A stretch of DNA of 64,000 nt from Axinella damicornis (Eukaryota; Porifera; Demospongiae; Axinellida; Axinellidae). The notes under the pieces were generated by a model. The model made no database searches. It was not told where the DNA came from and was given only the letters and a program-made list of their open reading frames with translations. Position 1 is the first letter of the stretch. Each line of letters opens with the position of its first letter. Position numbers and translations under genes: made by a program. The stretch lies in NCBI GenBank assembly GCA_963931865.1, contig OZ007509.1, forward strand, positions 819,978 through 883,977, in the 5' to 3' direction. Shown in pieces: positions 1-10,500 of this stretch.

Positions 1-23
1 TCTGCTATAATCACAAGGTTCCT

Positions 24-34
24 GGTTCGAGTCC
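24..34 (+). other. B-box-like motif (partial tRNA or tRNA-derived SINE)
   Basis: GGTTCGAGTCC matches the RNA polymerase III internal B box, and a TTCGA T-loop core is visible. No A box or complete cloverleaf can be seen because the window begins 23 bases upstream, and the T stem pairs poorly. It could be the 3' half of a tRNA, the head of a SINE, or chance. Confidence 0.25.
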
Positions 35-676
35 CACCATTGCCATAGTTTTCTTCTCTCCTAGGAGTCGACTAAGCTCCACCCTAACATGACGCCTTTT
101 TTGACTCGGCGGTTTGCTTGCAAGACTGATACAAGTGTTGGACACTACAGATGGTTTAACAAGATTTGCTCGGTAGCTAGCTATAACGCTCTGAGATTAG
201 ATCAAATCTTGGCGCATGTGCTGCCGTACTGATGAAAGACTTAGTGTGTCAACGGGCAAATACATCACAATTTGTTGCACCATATACACACATATGATGG
301 ACAAACTTCATACTTTTGACTTGGCGAAAAAGTATACGCCAGCACACAGACAAAGTGGCTTGAAGAGAAGACCGTTAGACTGGATTCGTCAATGGAGGAA
401 TATTGATGTAGTCTACGATCTACAAGCATCTAGCTAGCTACACGTTGCCTACGTTGGTCAGTGGTTTCTCGTTGCTCCTCAGACGATCATTCTTGCGTAC
501 ATACCTTGTAATCCGACTTCTTGCTATTTTAATCTCTCTTGCTGAAATCTCACAGATCTTGCTTGTGTATTCAGTTGTGTAGTAGGGTGCGGCCACATGC
601 ACATTAGTACTGTAGTTAGTAAATCCGTCGCGCATGCGCTCCAGGTATGTGGCACGTGGACAGGCGTATACGTATA
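35..676. other. Intergenic stretch without a recognised gene
   Basis: I see no convincing coding exon here. Open frames on both strands are short, have low-complexity composition and lack splice-phase partners. Near the right edge (about 652-683) is an imperfect palindrome built around a GTGGACAGGC arm, which abuts and overlaps the terminal repeat of the MITE that follows. Confidence 0.5.
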
Positions 677-1027
677 GGCCTGTCCACATTATTCTACTTT
701 TTCTGCCTATTATTCTATTCAGAATTTCCCCCCAAATGCTCCTATTATTCCCAAAGAGATTCCCATTATTCCCAGAGAGATGCCCATTATTCCCATCAAA
801 ATTAGGGAAAGTGAGTCAAGTGACTTCAAAAACAATCAACGATTGTATTGCAACATAATCGAGGTTTCAATATAGTCCTCAAGTGAATAGGATTGTCGTT
901 GAGTGAAGGAGTTCTGTAAAGTTCTTGACCTTTGTAAGGATTTGAAGCCCTATTAGGCTGGAATATTCTCGTATTCTAGTTGGTACCTATTATTCCCAAA
1001 ATTATTCTCGAATAATGTGGACAGGCC
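677..1027. mobile_element. MITE with 18-bp perfect terminal inverted repeats
   Basis: GGCCTGTCCACATTATTC at 677-694 is matched exactly as a reverse complement at 1010-1027. The element is 351 bp, has no coding capacity and contains several internal TATTATTCCCA-like units (about 705-800 and 985-1005). TATA stands on both sides (673-676 and 1028-1031) and may be the target duplication; TA alone is also possible. This is a non-autonomous DNA transposon of unassigned superfamily. Confidence 0.7.
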
Positions 1028-1039
1028 TATATACGTAGC

Positions 1040-1067
1040 TTGTCTCGGCGCTTCGGCGCCCAGACAA
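1040..1067. other. 12-bp hairpin with TTCG loop
   Basis: TTGTCTCGGCGC, then TTCG, then GCGCCCAGACAA form a 12-bp stem with one mismatch. The following 350 bases contain three copies of a GCGCCCACC-rich motif (1081-1095, 1099-1115, 1385-1403). It may be part of a degraded repeat. No gene is seen between 1068 and the start of gene A. Confidence 0.4.
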
Positions 1068-1572
1068 AAAATGAGTACCGTATCAAGCGCCCACCATGTA
1101 TCAAGCGCCCACCCCCCTCTTCACGCGAAAGTTACTTCACAGCTAGGGTTCAAAAGCAGTGTAGTAAGGGCCCACCCATCACAACAGCATTTCTAACCTT
1201 TGGGTAAGGTTGTGCATTCAATTTCTCTGTCAAGCGTTTCTTCTTCGCAAAGACGCGCTTCCTTACGTGAAAAATCATATTGATATTCACAGCTTACCGC
1301 AGCGCTTGTTGTTCATATAATATTATACAGTGCTGAATGGGTGGGCGGATACTACATGTTTAAGTAGTCTGAGTACGTATCTGTATCTAGCGCCCACCCC
1401 CCTGTTCAGCGGCATTCTAATGTCCCTAAACCCTCATAGATAATACAGTAATCTATGCTTTTATTAATCCAGCCTCTCTAATTTGGGCTAGGCTACAAGC
1501 AATTTCGGATTACATCACTGAAGTGCAAGACCTACGGTTTAATAACAATCGCCATGCGATATGACCGGTAGA

Positions 1573-4500
1573 ATGTTGACGTCGTCGCTCGCTCTGACCG
1601 TCTTGTTGGTGCTGAGCAGCTGCAGCTGGATGCTAGCTGAAGGACAGACAGCCAGATGCGTCATAGGAGGTACCTGCTACTACTGGGAATCGTTTGTCAT
1701 TGACTGTTAAAATTATCATTCAAGTCTGCAGTTGTATAGAGTCACCCAAAGCTGTCAGTAGCTATGCCACTCTACTTTGAGTTTTATTCTCCCACTTTGC
1801 CTGACATTTAAAAATTGTGCAGACCCAAACTATTACTCTAGACCCCATGCATGCATGGTTGAGTCTGACATATCTCTCATCCCTGCAGTTGCTTCCTTTG
1901 CATGGCAAAGTGTTACTGTGAGTGCTGAGAGTGTGGATGGCTCAACTCCTGGTGCTAGAGTGACGTGGAGAACTGGAGTACCACTTGAGTGTGTGGCATC
2001 TGTCACAGTGGAGTTCAGAACTAGTAGCAGTGGGAGTGTAGTGAGATCCTACACGCCTGCCAGTACATCAGAGACCGAGGTCATTCAGACTGGTCTCCAG
2101 TGTGATACAACCTACTACATCAGAGTGGTGGTTACTGGAGTAGCCTCACTTGGTACACTGAGCAGCAACCAAGTACTAGTACGTGTTGGAGGTAAAGTCA
2201 CTGCATGTGTATAGCAGTTCATGCATGGAGTGCTTATACTACAACAATGCACTTGTTATTTGCCATTTCACAGAATAATATACCACACCCAGTCATAGTG
2301 AGAGCTGAAGTCACTGCAGAAAACACAAGTATCAGAGTGTTGTGGGAGTGGTCACGTCAGGGTCTGCTCATGTGTCTTGACAGTGTTAGAGTTGACTACC
2401 AACCTGAGGGAGGCTCTCTGATGATGTATACAGTGGACAGTGCAACAGCAACCAGTGCCACCTTGTCCAACCTCCCGTGCAACACACAGTACACCATCAG
2501 TGTTTATGCTGTGGGTGGTAGGACTGGTAAAAGGAGTACCACCAGAGTGGTTTCTCCACCAGCAAGAGGTACTGTTACTGTATACGGCAGCTGATAGACA
2601 CTTAATTTAGCTACATAGTATACAGTGCAACACACAGTACACCATCAGTGTTGTTGCTGTGGTGGTACGACTGGTAGCAGGAGTTTCGTCGTAGTGGCTT
2701 TTCTACCAGCAAGAGGTATTGTAGCAGATATTTTGGCACATACCATATCACACTTGTAACCGACACCCCTCCATGCAGCCCCTCCCACTCCCACTGAGGT
2801 CACTGTTCAGGTCATGAATGCCTCAAGTGTCAGGGTAGCATGGCAGTGGACTGGTCCAGCTCCCAGCTGCTTCAACACCACCCGTGTGACCTACCATCCT
2901 GAGGGAGGTGGTGAGTCCTCCCTGCAGCTCAGGGACCCATCAGCAACTCAAACCATCCTCACTGGCCTCCAGTCCAACACATGCTACACCATCACTGTGG
3001 TGGCCACTGCTGGAGAGCACAGGAGAGAGAACGTTTTAATGGCAGTACTACTTCCACTAGTGCTACAAGGTATGGCTACCGAGTTTGAATCCTGAGCAGT
3101 GTAGTGTACAAGGTAAGATCATTGGTCATATGTGCATTGAATCCTGGGGAAACCTGCTATAATTGTGTTGATAATGGTCACACACATGGTATCTATCACT
3201 GCAGGTCCACAGAATCTCTCAGCGGCTGTGCTGTCTCCTACCTCAGTGTATTTGACATGGGTGGCTCCCTGTGACACACAGCAGTACCATATATACTACA
3301 GGGGGACATGTGGGACCTATGTTCATGAGGGCAGTTTGGATACCAATCATACTGAGTACACATTTGATGAACTCCAAGAAGGCATCAACTATACATTCAC
3401 TGTCAACCAGACTGGGTTAGGAGGAGATAGAATGTTCTCAACTGGCCCAGTGTATGGAAAGACGTTTACATCAGGTATGAAAATGATTGTGCTAACTTGA
3501 GGTAACGAAATCAACATTGGCTTTCACCTTTAGTCCCCTCAGGAGCTCCACCATCACTGGAAGTCACATTTCTACAACCTTCAGAAGTGTCCCTCCGCTG
3601 GAGGGAAGTGCCTTGTTTTCAACAAAATGGACCAATCACTGGCTATGCTGTGAGGTACTATGCAACCTGTGGTCCTGACAGAGATGTGCAGCAGAACAAG
3701 TCAGTAGTGACAACAGGAAGCATCATTGATGGTCTTACTCCAAACACTGAGTATGCTTTCCAAGTGGCAGCAGTGAACACCAATGGAACTGGACCATTCA
3801 GTGAAGCCATCACACTGGGAGGTAACTGCATCTGCTGTACACTAGCATCCATTTTATACTAATAATTGGACTGGGCCATTCAGTAATCCTGCCGTATCTG
3901 GTAAGGGCCATGCAGGACAAAACAGCAAGACTATATCTGCAGGAAATTTGCTAATTTATAGCACAGAAGCATCCAACACTACAAATGGTTACTGTTCTCT
4001 AGATGTCACCTACAAAATATTAAACCCAACCTGATGGTACCTGATGATTTTGATTCAGAACCAAAATTAATTGCCGAGCATTTAGCAAGGTAACAGTTAC
4101 TAATCGTGCAGTGTTGTCACATCGTGTTTGTATGTATAGGTATACGTCACACTTTAATTGTGTGTGGGTGGGCAGTACGTGTACAATGTATCATTATAAG
4201 GCACGCTGCATGCAGTGTGAACTTCTGTTGGTACTGTAGCTACTATGCAATGAAGCCGGAGCTAGCTATACCCGCCCGACCGCTCCACGGTATGAACTAG
4301 GTGAAGTCTGCTAGTAGCACACAGCAACTCTTACTCAAAATCATTTGGGACAAGCATGGACCTTCATGCTGGGTCAGTGTAAATAGTCTTGTGTGGCCAG
4401 AACCAACTGAGGGTCAGGTCTACTGCCTATATCACCAAATTGTTTTTAACACCCTGGCAAACTGGTGTTTGGCATGCAATCAAAGCTAGATTCAAGCTAA

Positions 4501-6724
4501 CAAGTTCACACTGTAGTTTTTTTACTACCTAGTAGGACTAACCAGGAAACACTAAGGGTTTGCACGCAATGATAACTGAAGGATAGAAAACTTTTATTGA
4601 GACTCAATTGAACAGAATGAAAATATATATACGCGCAGTACAACAATGAAACCGGTTGCACAGAGGCGCACCGAACAATGGAACCTGCTAAATACTGAAT
4701 GCGCAATGCCCAATACAGGAAATGACCAAAGACTAATGAATACACATAAGAAACACTACACACACCTTGTACTAGCATCAATACAGTGGTGGTTAACAGG
4801 TACTCGAAGGAGGGTCTACATGCTGACTGCACAGAACAAGAGTGTGATGGGCAGTTGACCAGACCCTTCCAGGCTGGGTCTGATGCAGAACGTCACCTGG
4901 CTATTGCGTTCGTACTCCTCGAGGGGGCGCCTACCATCATCTCATTCTGAACTGCACACAGCTATTAAAGCAGTGCCTTTGGTTGATGTGCCCTTGGTAC
5001 TACATAATATTGTAATGGAACTGACTGAGTTACATCGTCCTTTTGGCAGAGGTCTATGTGTTTCATGTATTATGTATTATCTGTGCCTCAGTATATACAG
5101 CTATAGCCCTAGCCTGAGTGACCAATACGATAGTTTACGAAAGAAATTTGTTATATCCGGATATTTAATATCCATATATATCCCCAAAAAATATTCAACT
5201 GTCATCAGTACTAATACCGCACGCTTAAAAATTGGTAAGGTCAGGAGCCCATAACGAGAAGGAGCATCCAACTACAAGAACAAGTCTAGTCTAATAGTGC
5301 TTGTTGTTGACCATATACAATCCGTACTGCGGTCACACCAAAGTCCACCAACCAGCAGGTGGGCCAACACCTACTTGGACTACAGGAAAGGGAAGCTCTT
5401 GTTACATAAAGATGTTCCAAATAAGGGCACGGTTAGGTTGCTGCTGTTTGACTGAACATGTTTTGTTACTATAATGCTAAGTTGGACACTTCTCGTTATG
5501 AGCTCCTCAGGTAAGGTGGACATGCACAAACAGGTACCTCTAGGTAAAACATTCCACAAACTAATGGCAGACTGAACAAAAGAGGTAATTACAGTAAAAG
5601 TTAGAATGTGAAAAAGGTTGTGAAAGTGAAGTGAGCAAATACGATTTACAACGTAGGTCTATAAGAGTGGGAAAGTCAGGAAATTTACATGACCATTCAA
5701 AATGTTGTAAAGTGTAGCTCAGTACCATTTATTTATGGCTTCGCACAGGCATGTATAGGTATAAGATCAATGTAATATTACTGTACCTATTAAAGTAGGT
5801 GGGCAGATCAAAGGCACCCACTATGGTTTATATTTCGAAGCCATGCAGTCATTATGGTTTAGACCATGCTGGCTGTGAGTTTAGACCATGGCTCAGCACA
5901 CTCAATTTTCAACCTGTTGGAGCATGCTATAGTACAAGCCAGTTAGACTAAATCCTTTCCTTCTGAAACTAGCTAGGCTGTACCATCTGATTGGTGGATT
6001 TTGTACAACTATACTCTAAAAGTATTAAAACACTAGCAACAACCTTGTTTTTGACTTCAGGTGGAGTGCCTGTTTGTCTAGAGGAGGGAGAACAAGGTAA
6101 AGCTTGCGTTCCCAGTACACTAGGCTAGTATGAGCAATGAACCTCTAGTATTGTGCACATGATAACACAGTGACTGCACATAATATATTCAATTCCCAGG
6201 AGAACACACATCCACTCATTGCACATCTGTTTGGCCAGTGGTGGCGGGAGTTGCCATTGCAGCAGTGCTGGTCCTCCTGGCAGTGGTCATTGTAGAGTCC
6301 GCCATCATCTGGTACCAGCAAAAGTAATATTTCTGTAGATCTGGACATAATGACCAGTGTCATGATACTGCTTACTGTTTTTTTCCCCCCGCATGCGTAC
6401 ATAGGTCAATATCCAAGATCGAGAGCCAATCACAGAGGTAAAATAGATTGTGATCAAAGATACTGCTGTAATCAAGATGTAGCATGAATATTTCTTTTAC
6501 ATGCAGTGTGTACTCGACAATTGCAAGTGAATCATCTGGACGGTGAGCTTGTGGTGTACAGAATGATCTGTTGCTACATACCCATGACCATGGTGCACAT
6601 GTCATGTGACAGGGCTACTGCTAAGGCCACTGAGATCCCTATGAAGGAGTGTTCAGCCTATGGACGGATTGACCAGGGTGGCGGTGATACGGAGGAACCC
6701 CACATTTATGAATACACACAGTGA
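1573..6724 (+). CDS. Gene A: FN3-repeat transmembrane receptor with ITIM-like cytoplasmic tail
   Basis: Predicted single-pass receptor of 621 aa, from exons 1573-1669 (signal peptide), 1889-2191, 2293-2568, 2779-3069, 3205-3474, 3534-3821 (FN3 domains 1-5), 6061-6096, 6200-6323 (TM helix PVVAGVAIAAVLVLLAVVIV), 6405-6437, 6507-6542 and 6613-6724. All junctions keep phase and the sum (1866 nt) closes at TGA. An upstream in-frame ATG exists at 1561; 1573 was chosen by comparison with gene B. FN3-2 uses the acceptor at 2291-2292 because the site used by the paralogues (2273) would read into TAA. The tail carries SVYSTI and SAYGRI, both fitting the ITIM consensus (S/I/V/L)xYxx(I/V/L), and ends in IYEYTQ. 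There is no Ig or phosphatase domain. The ectodomain is clearly paralogous to genes B-E; the tail is not. Signalling by phosphotyrosine recruitment is inferred from the motifs only. Confidence 0.75.
2623..2715 (+). pseudogene. Relic of a duplicated FN3-2 exon
   Basis: This stretch repeats the 3' end of the FN3-2 exon (TGCAACACACAGTACACCAT onward, to AGCAAGAG and a GT donor) just downstream of the intact exon. Its 5' half is missing and the frame is damaged by small deletions. It records a past tandem exon duplication inside gene A. Confidence 0.65.
3867..3900 (+). pseudogene. Relic of the FN3-6 exon in gene A
   Basis: ACTGGGCCATTCAGTAATCC followed closely by CTG and a GTAAGG donor matches the end of FN3-6 in genes B, C and E. 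The rest of that exon is absent. Skipping it keeps phase 1, which explains why the gene A model still closes. Confidence 0.65.
3901..6060. other. Long intron of gene A, no recognised gene
   Basis: A 2.2-kb stretch lies between the FN3 block and the linker/TM exons. I find no exon with matching phase. Around 5500-5720 the minus strand gives short pieces that vaguely resemble the C-terminus of a LINE reverse transcriptase (…SLWNVLP…), but the frame breaks; this is not strong enough to call. Confidence 0.5.
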
Positions 6725-7588
6725 CAGTTTTAGTTTGCCGACTGTACTCCACAAGGAATTACACTCACACAAAAAACATAATAATTTTAGTAGCAATGAG
6801 CACAGTCATATACTTATGGGTGTTGATTGTTTACCAGTAATAGTCAGTGAGTGCTGTTTGTTACAAATTACTCCTTCACCATAATGCTCACTGTTTTTTT
6901 TTGTAGCTATGCTCATACCGAGATGTTGTTTGCTTACCAGTAAGACTGTCTGTCACAAGTCAAGCAATTGTGCAATGCCAGTGGGGGGAGCATTAAGCAT
7001 TATGATATGAAATACACATATTAATATTGACGCACCATGATTTTTGGCTCCAATAGGATTAAGCCGGTACAAGAGACAACATACAATCTTATGTATGTAC
7101 ACATTATGTTATTTGCAACTTACAAATGACATCCTCAGTGGTCACAGCTGTATCCCCATGTATGAAGGATATGGACAGATTGACCTACTGGTGTGTAGCT
7201 ACATGGTGGCTTTAATTTATTCCCAAGTGGCCATGGGCAAGGACCCAGAAGATACACAGCCATCTTGAGGTACCGGTATGCACATGGAAACGTTATAGTG
7301 GAGCCTGTGAAATGATCATCATAGCAGATAGCATTAAAACATCCCGGCATAATTAGGAGTGATTCTGAAAGGACTATTCCGACAATCTGCAATGAGAAAA
7401 TGAAACTGCCTGTATAAAGGAGCTAGGAAGAGTCTGGGGAACGAAAGCACAAATATCAGGAACAAACCACAACAAATTACTTTCAATCAACTCAGTCATG
7501 CAATTCTCAATGTGCAAGAAGGAGGTGTGGCTTATTGTGCTCCCGGAAGCCACGCCCATTGCTAGCCCAGAGAAAAATCGCCAGAATC
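6725..7588. other. Intergenic region A-B
   Basis: No intact gene. 7151-7195 resembles the last exon of gene A (ATGTATGAAGGATATGGACA against its CTATGAAGGAGTG…TATGGACGG) and encodes a YGQI in place of YGRI. It may be the remains of a second A-like tail. The last bases before 7589 probably hold the gene B promoter, but I see no defined element. Confidence 0.45.
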
Positions 7589-10500
7589 ATGTCGACGTCG
7601 TCGCTCGCTCTGACTGTCTTGTTGGTGCTGAGCAACTGCAGCTGGATGCTAGCTGAAGGACAGACCGCCAAATGCGTCATTGATGGTATGTGATGGACTG
7701 CTAAATTATCCTTCAGATCTGCATACGAGAGTCACCCAGAGCTGTCAATATGCCACTTTGTTCTGCCACTTCAACTGGAAACATTGTGGAGACTTGACAT
7801 TTCACAAATTATTACTCTAGCTAGTCCCCATGCATGCATGGTTGAGTCTGACATATCTCTCATCCCTGCAGCTGTTTCCTTTGCATGGCAAAGTGTTACT
7901 GTGAGTGCTGAGAGTGTGGATGGCTCAACTCCTGGTGCTAGAGTGACCTGGAGAACTGGAGTACCACTTGAGTGTGTGGCATCTGTCAGGGTGGAATTCA
8001 GCAGGACTAGTAGCAGTGGGAGTGTAGTGAGATCCTACACAACTACCAGTACATCAGAGACTGAGGTCATTCAGACTGGTCTCCAGTGTGATACAACCTA
8101 CTACATCAGAGTGGAGGTTACTGGAGTAGGCTCACGTGGTACACTGAGCAGCTATCCAGTGCAGGTGCTTGTTGGAGGTAAAGCCACTACATGTGTAGCA
8201 GTTCATGACTGCTGTAATAAACATGTTCTGAGAATCTGCGTAGTATAATTGGGACAGTTATGAGTATATACATGTATCACTTGTCAGAAATAATAATTAT
8301 ACAAGTTGTTGTGGTATTATAATTATGTTAATCATATAATTATGACTACTTTAGTACCTGTTGTTAGGCTCCATTGAAGAGTGTGTGATTATTACTGATG
8401 AGCAATGCTGTAATAGCACACGAATAAGTGTGCAAAAAGCATATATATAGTAGCAAGCTGGTTCGTTAGCAAGCTGAGTTTAAAAGTTCGTTAGCAACGG
8501 CATTCAATTATAGCAACAAAAGACCACGCTTACACTTCACTGACATGAAGCACAATTACGGTTGAGGAAGCTATGGCACAGTGTTTATGTGGCTGAAACA
8601 TCTAGTCTGCAACTTAAACGGTCCAGCATAGGTATGATTAGCAAGTATAATATCATGCATGACTGCTCTTTTCAATAATAGCGCTCATAACTGGACCAAA
8701 TAGCATTCAGCTGCACCTATAGTGCAATCATAGATAATAGAGCGTGGGGAACTGGATTGGAGATGTGCATTTACGTGTTTGAATGTGGGTTTCGCGGCAA
8801 GTATCTATGTCCGCGCTCTATTATCCATGGTGCAGTTATACTACCAAATTGCACTCACAGCCATGCTATTAGTAATATAATAGTCAACTTCATATTATGC
8901 AGGAAATACTCTGACTACACCATCGTGTTTGCCATCGTGCACTGTCCCAAATGAGCAATATTTGTGCAGAAGTCACCTTTGTTGTAGCGTTAGGAGCCCT
9001 GTTGTCTTCGATTGCTTGAGCGCCTGATTTTGGAGTTACTAGCTCTTTTGTCTTCTATTGCCTGATTTGACTGTATTTTGCAGCATAGCTGCAAAAATTC
9101 TGGCTACACTGTCATATGATCACCGTTGATAATGATCACACGCATGGTATCCATCACTGCAGGACCACAGGATCTCTCAGCAGCCGTGCTGTCTCCTACC
9201 TCAGTGTATTTGACATGGGTGGCTCCCTGTGACACACAGCAATACCATATATACTACAAGGGGACATGTGGGACCTATGTTGATGGGGGTAGTTTGGATA
9301 CCAATCGTACTGAATACACACTTGATGAACTCCAAGAAGGCATCAACTACACTTTCACTGTCAACCAGACTGGGTTTGGAGGAGGTAGAGTGCTCTCAAG
9401 TGGTCCAGTGTATGCAATGACCTTCACAGCAGGTATGACAGCAAATGTACTAACATGTGGTAGCCAAATTAACACTGCCTTTTACCTTCAGTCCCCTCTG
9501 GAGCTCCACAGTCATTGGAGATCTCATTTGTACAATCCACTGAAGTATCCCTAAACTGGAGAGAAGTGCCTTGTTTTCAACTAAATGGACCAATCACTGG
9601 CTATGCTGTGCAGTACTATGCAACCTGTGGTCCTGACAGTAATGTGCAGCAGACCAAGTCAGTAGTGACAACAGGAAGCATCATTGATGGTCTTACTCCA
9701 AACACTGAGTATGCTTTCCAAGTGGCAGCAGTGAACACCAATGGAACTGGCCCATTCAGTGAAGCAATTACACTGGGAGGTAAGCGTATATTTTAGCTGT
9801 ACATGCCACTCCAGATGATGCTCCTCTTGAGTGCATTCTGTGTCTGAATCTTATAATATACTTTTCATGTATACACAGGAGCTCCACAGTTGGTGATGGT
9901 CAGTGCAGTGAACTCCACCACCGTGACTGTCTCCTGGAGTGAGGTTCAGTGCTTCAATAGAAGTGGAGCAATCACCCACTACCTTGTGCAGTATCATTCC
10001 ATGTTTGGTGGTACTGTGCAGAATGTAACAACTGATGGCATAGCTCGAACTATTTCAGGACTCACTCCAAACATTACTGTGTACACATTCCGAGTGTCAG
10101 CTGTTGGTACTAATGGGGTGACTGGACCATTCAGCAATCCTGCCAATACATCAGCAGCTGGTAAATACTAGAACTAAATTGAAGATCATATAAACAGTTA
10201 TGAATGAAATATTTGACTGCAGGAACAACACCTATTTCTCCAGAAGGCTCAGGTAATGATTGACTCTGGACCACAACACTATAAACTCATGTAGACACTC
10301 TTTCTGTGCATGTGCAGATGAACCCAGTTCATCAAGTGGTCCTGGAGCCAGTTCATCCACTGGCCCTGGAACCAGTTCATCCACTGACCTTGGAGCCAGT
10401 TCATCCACTGACCCTGGAGCAACCAGTTCATCCACTGACCCTGGAACCAGTTCATCCACTGACCCTGGTCTGCTGGCAGGAGTTGCTGTGCTTGTGATTG

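Noticed and set aside
5500..5720. Minus-strand LINE C-terminus in the gene A intron
   Set aside because: Only short fragments (SLWNVLP) look right and the frame shifts repeatedly; not enough to call.
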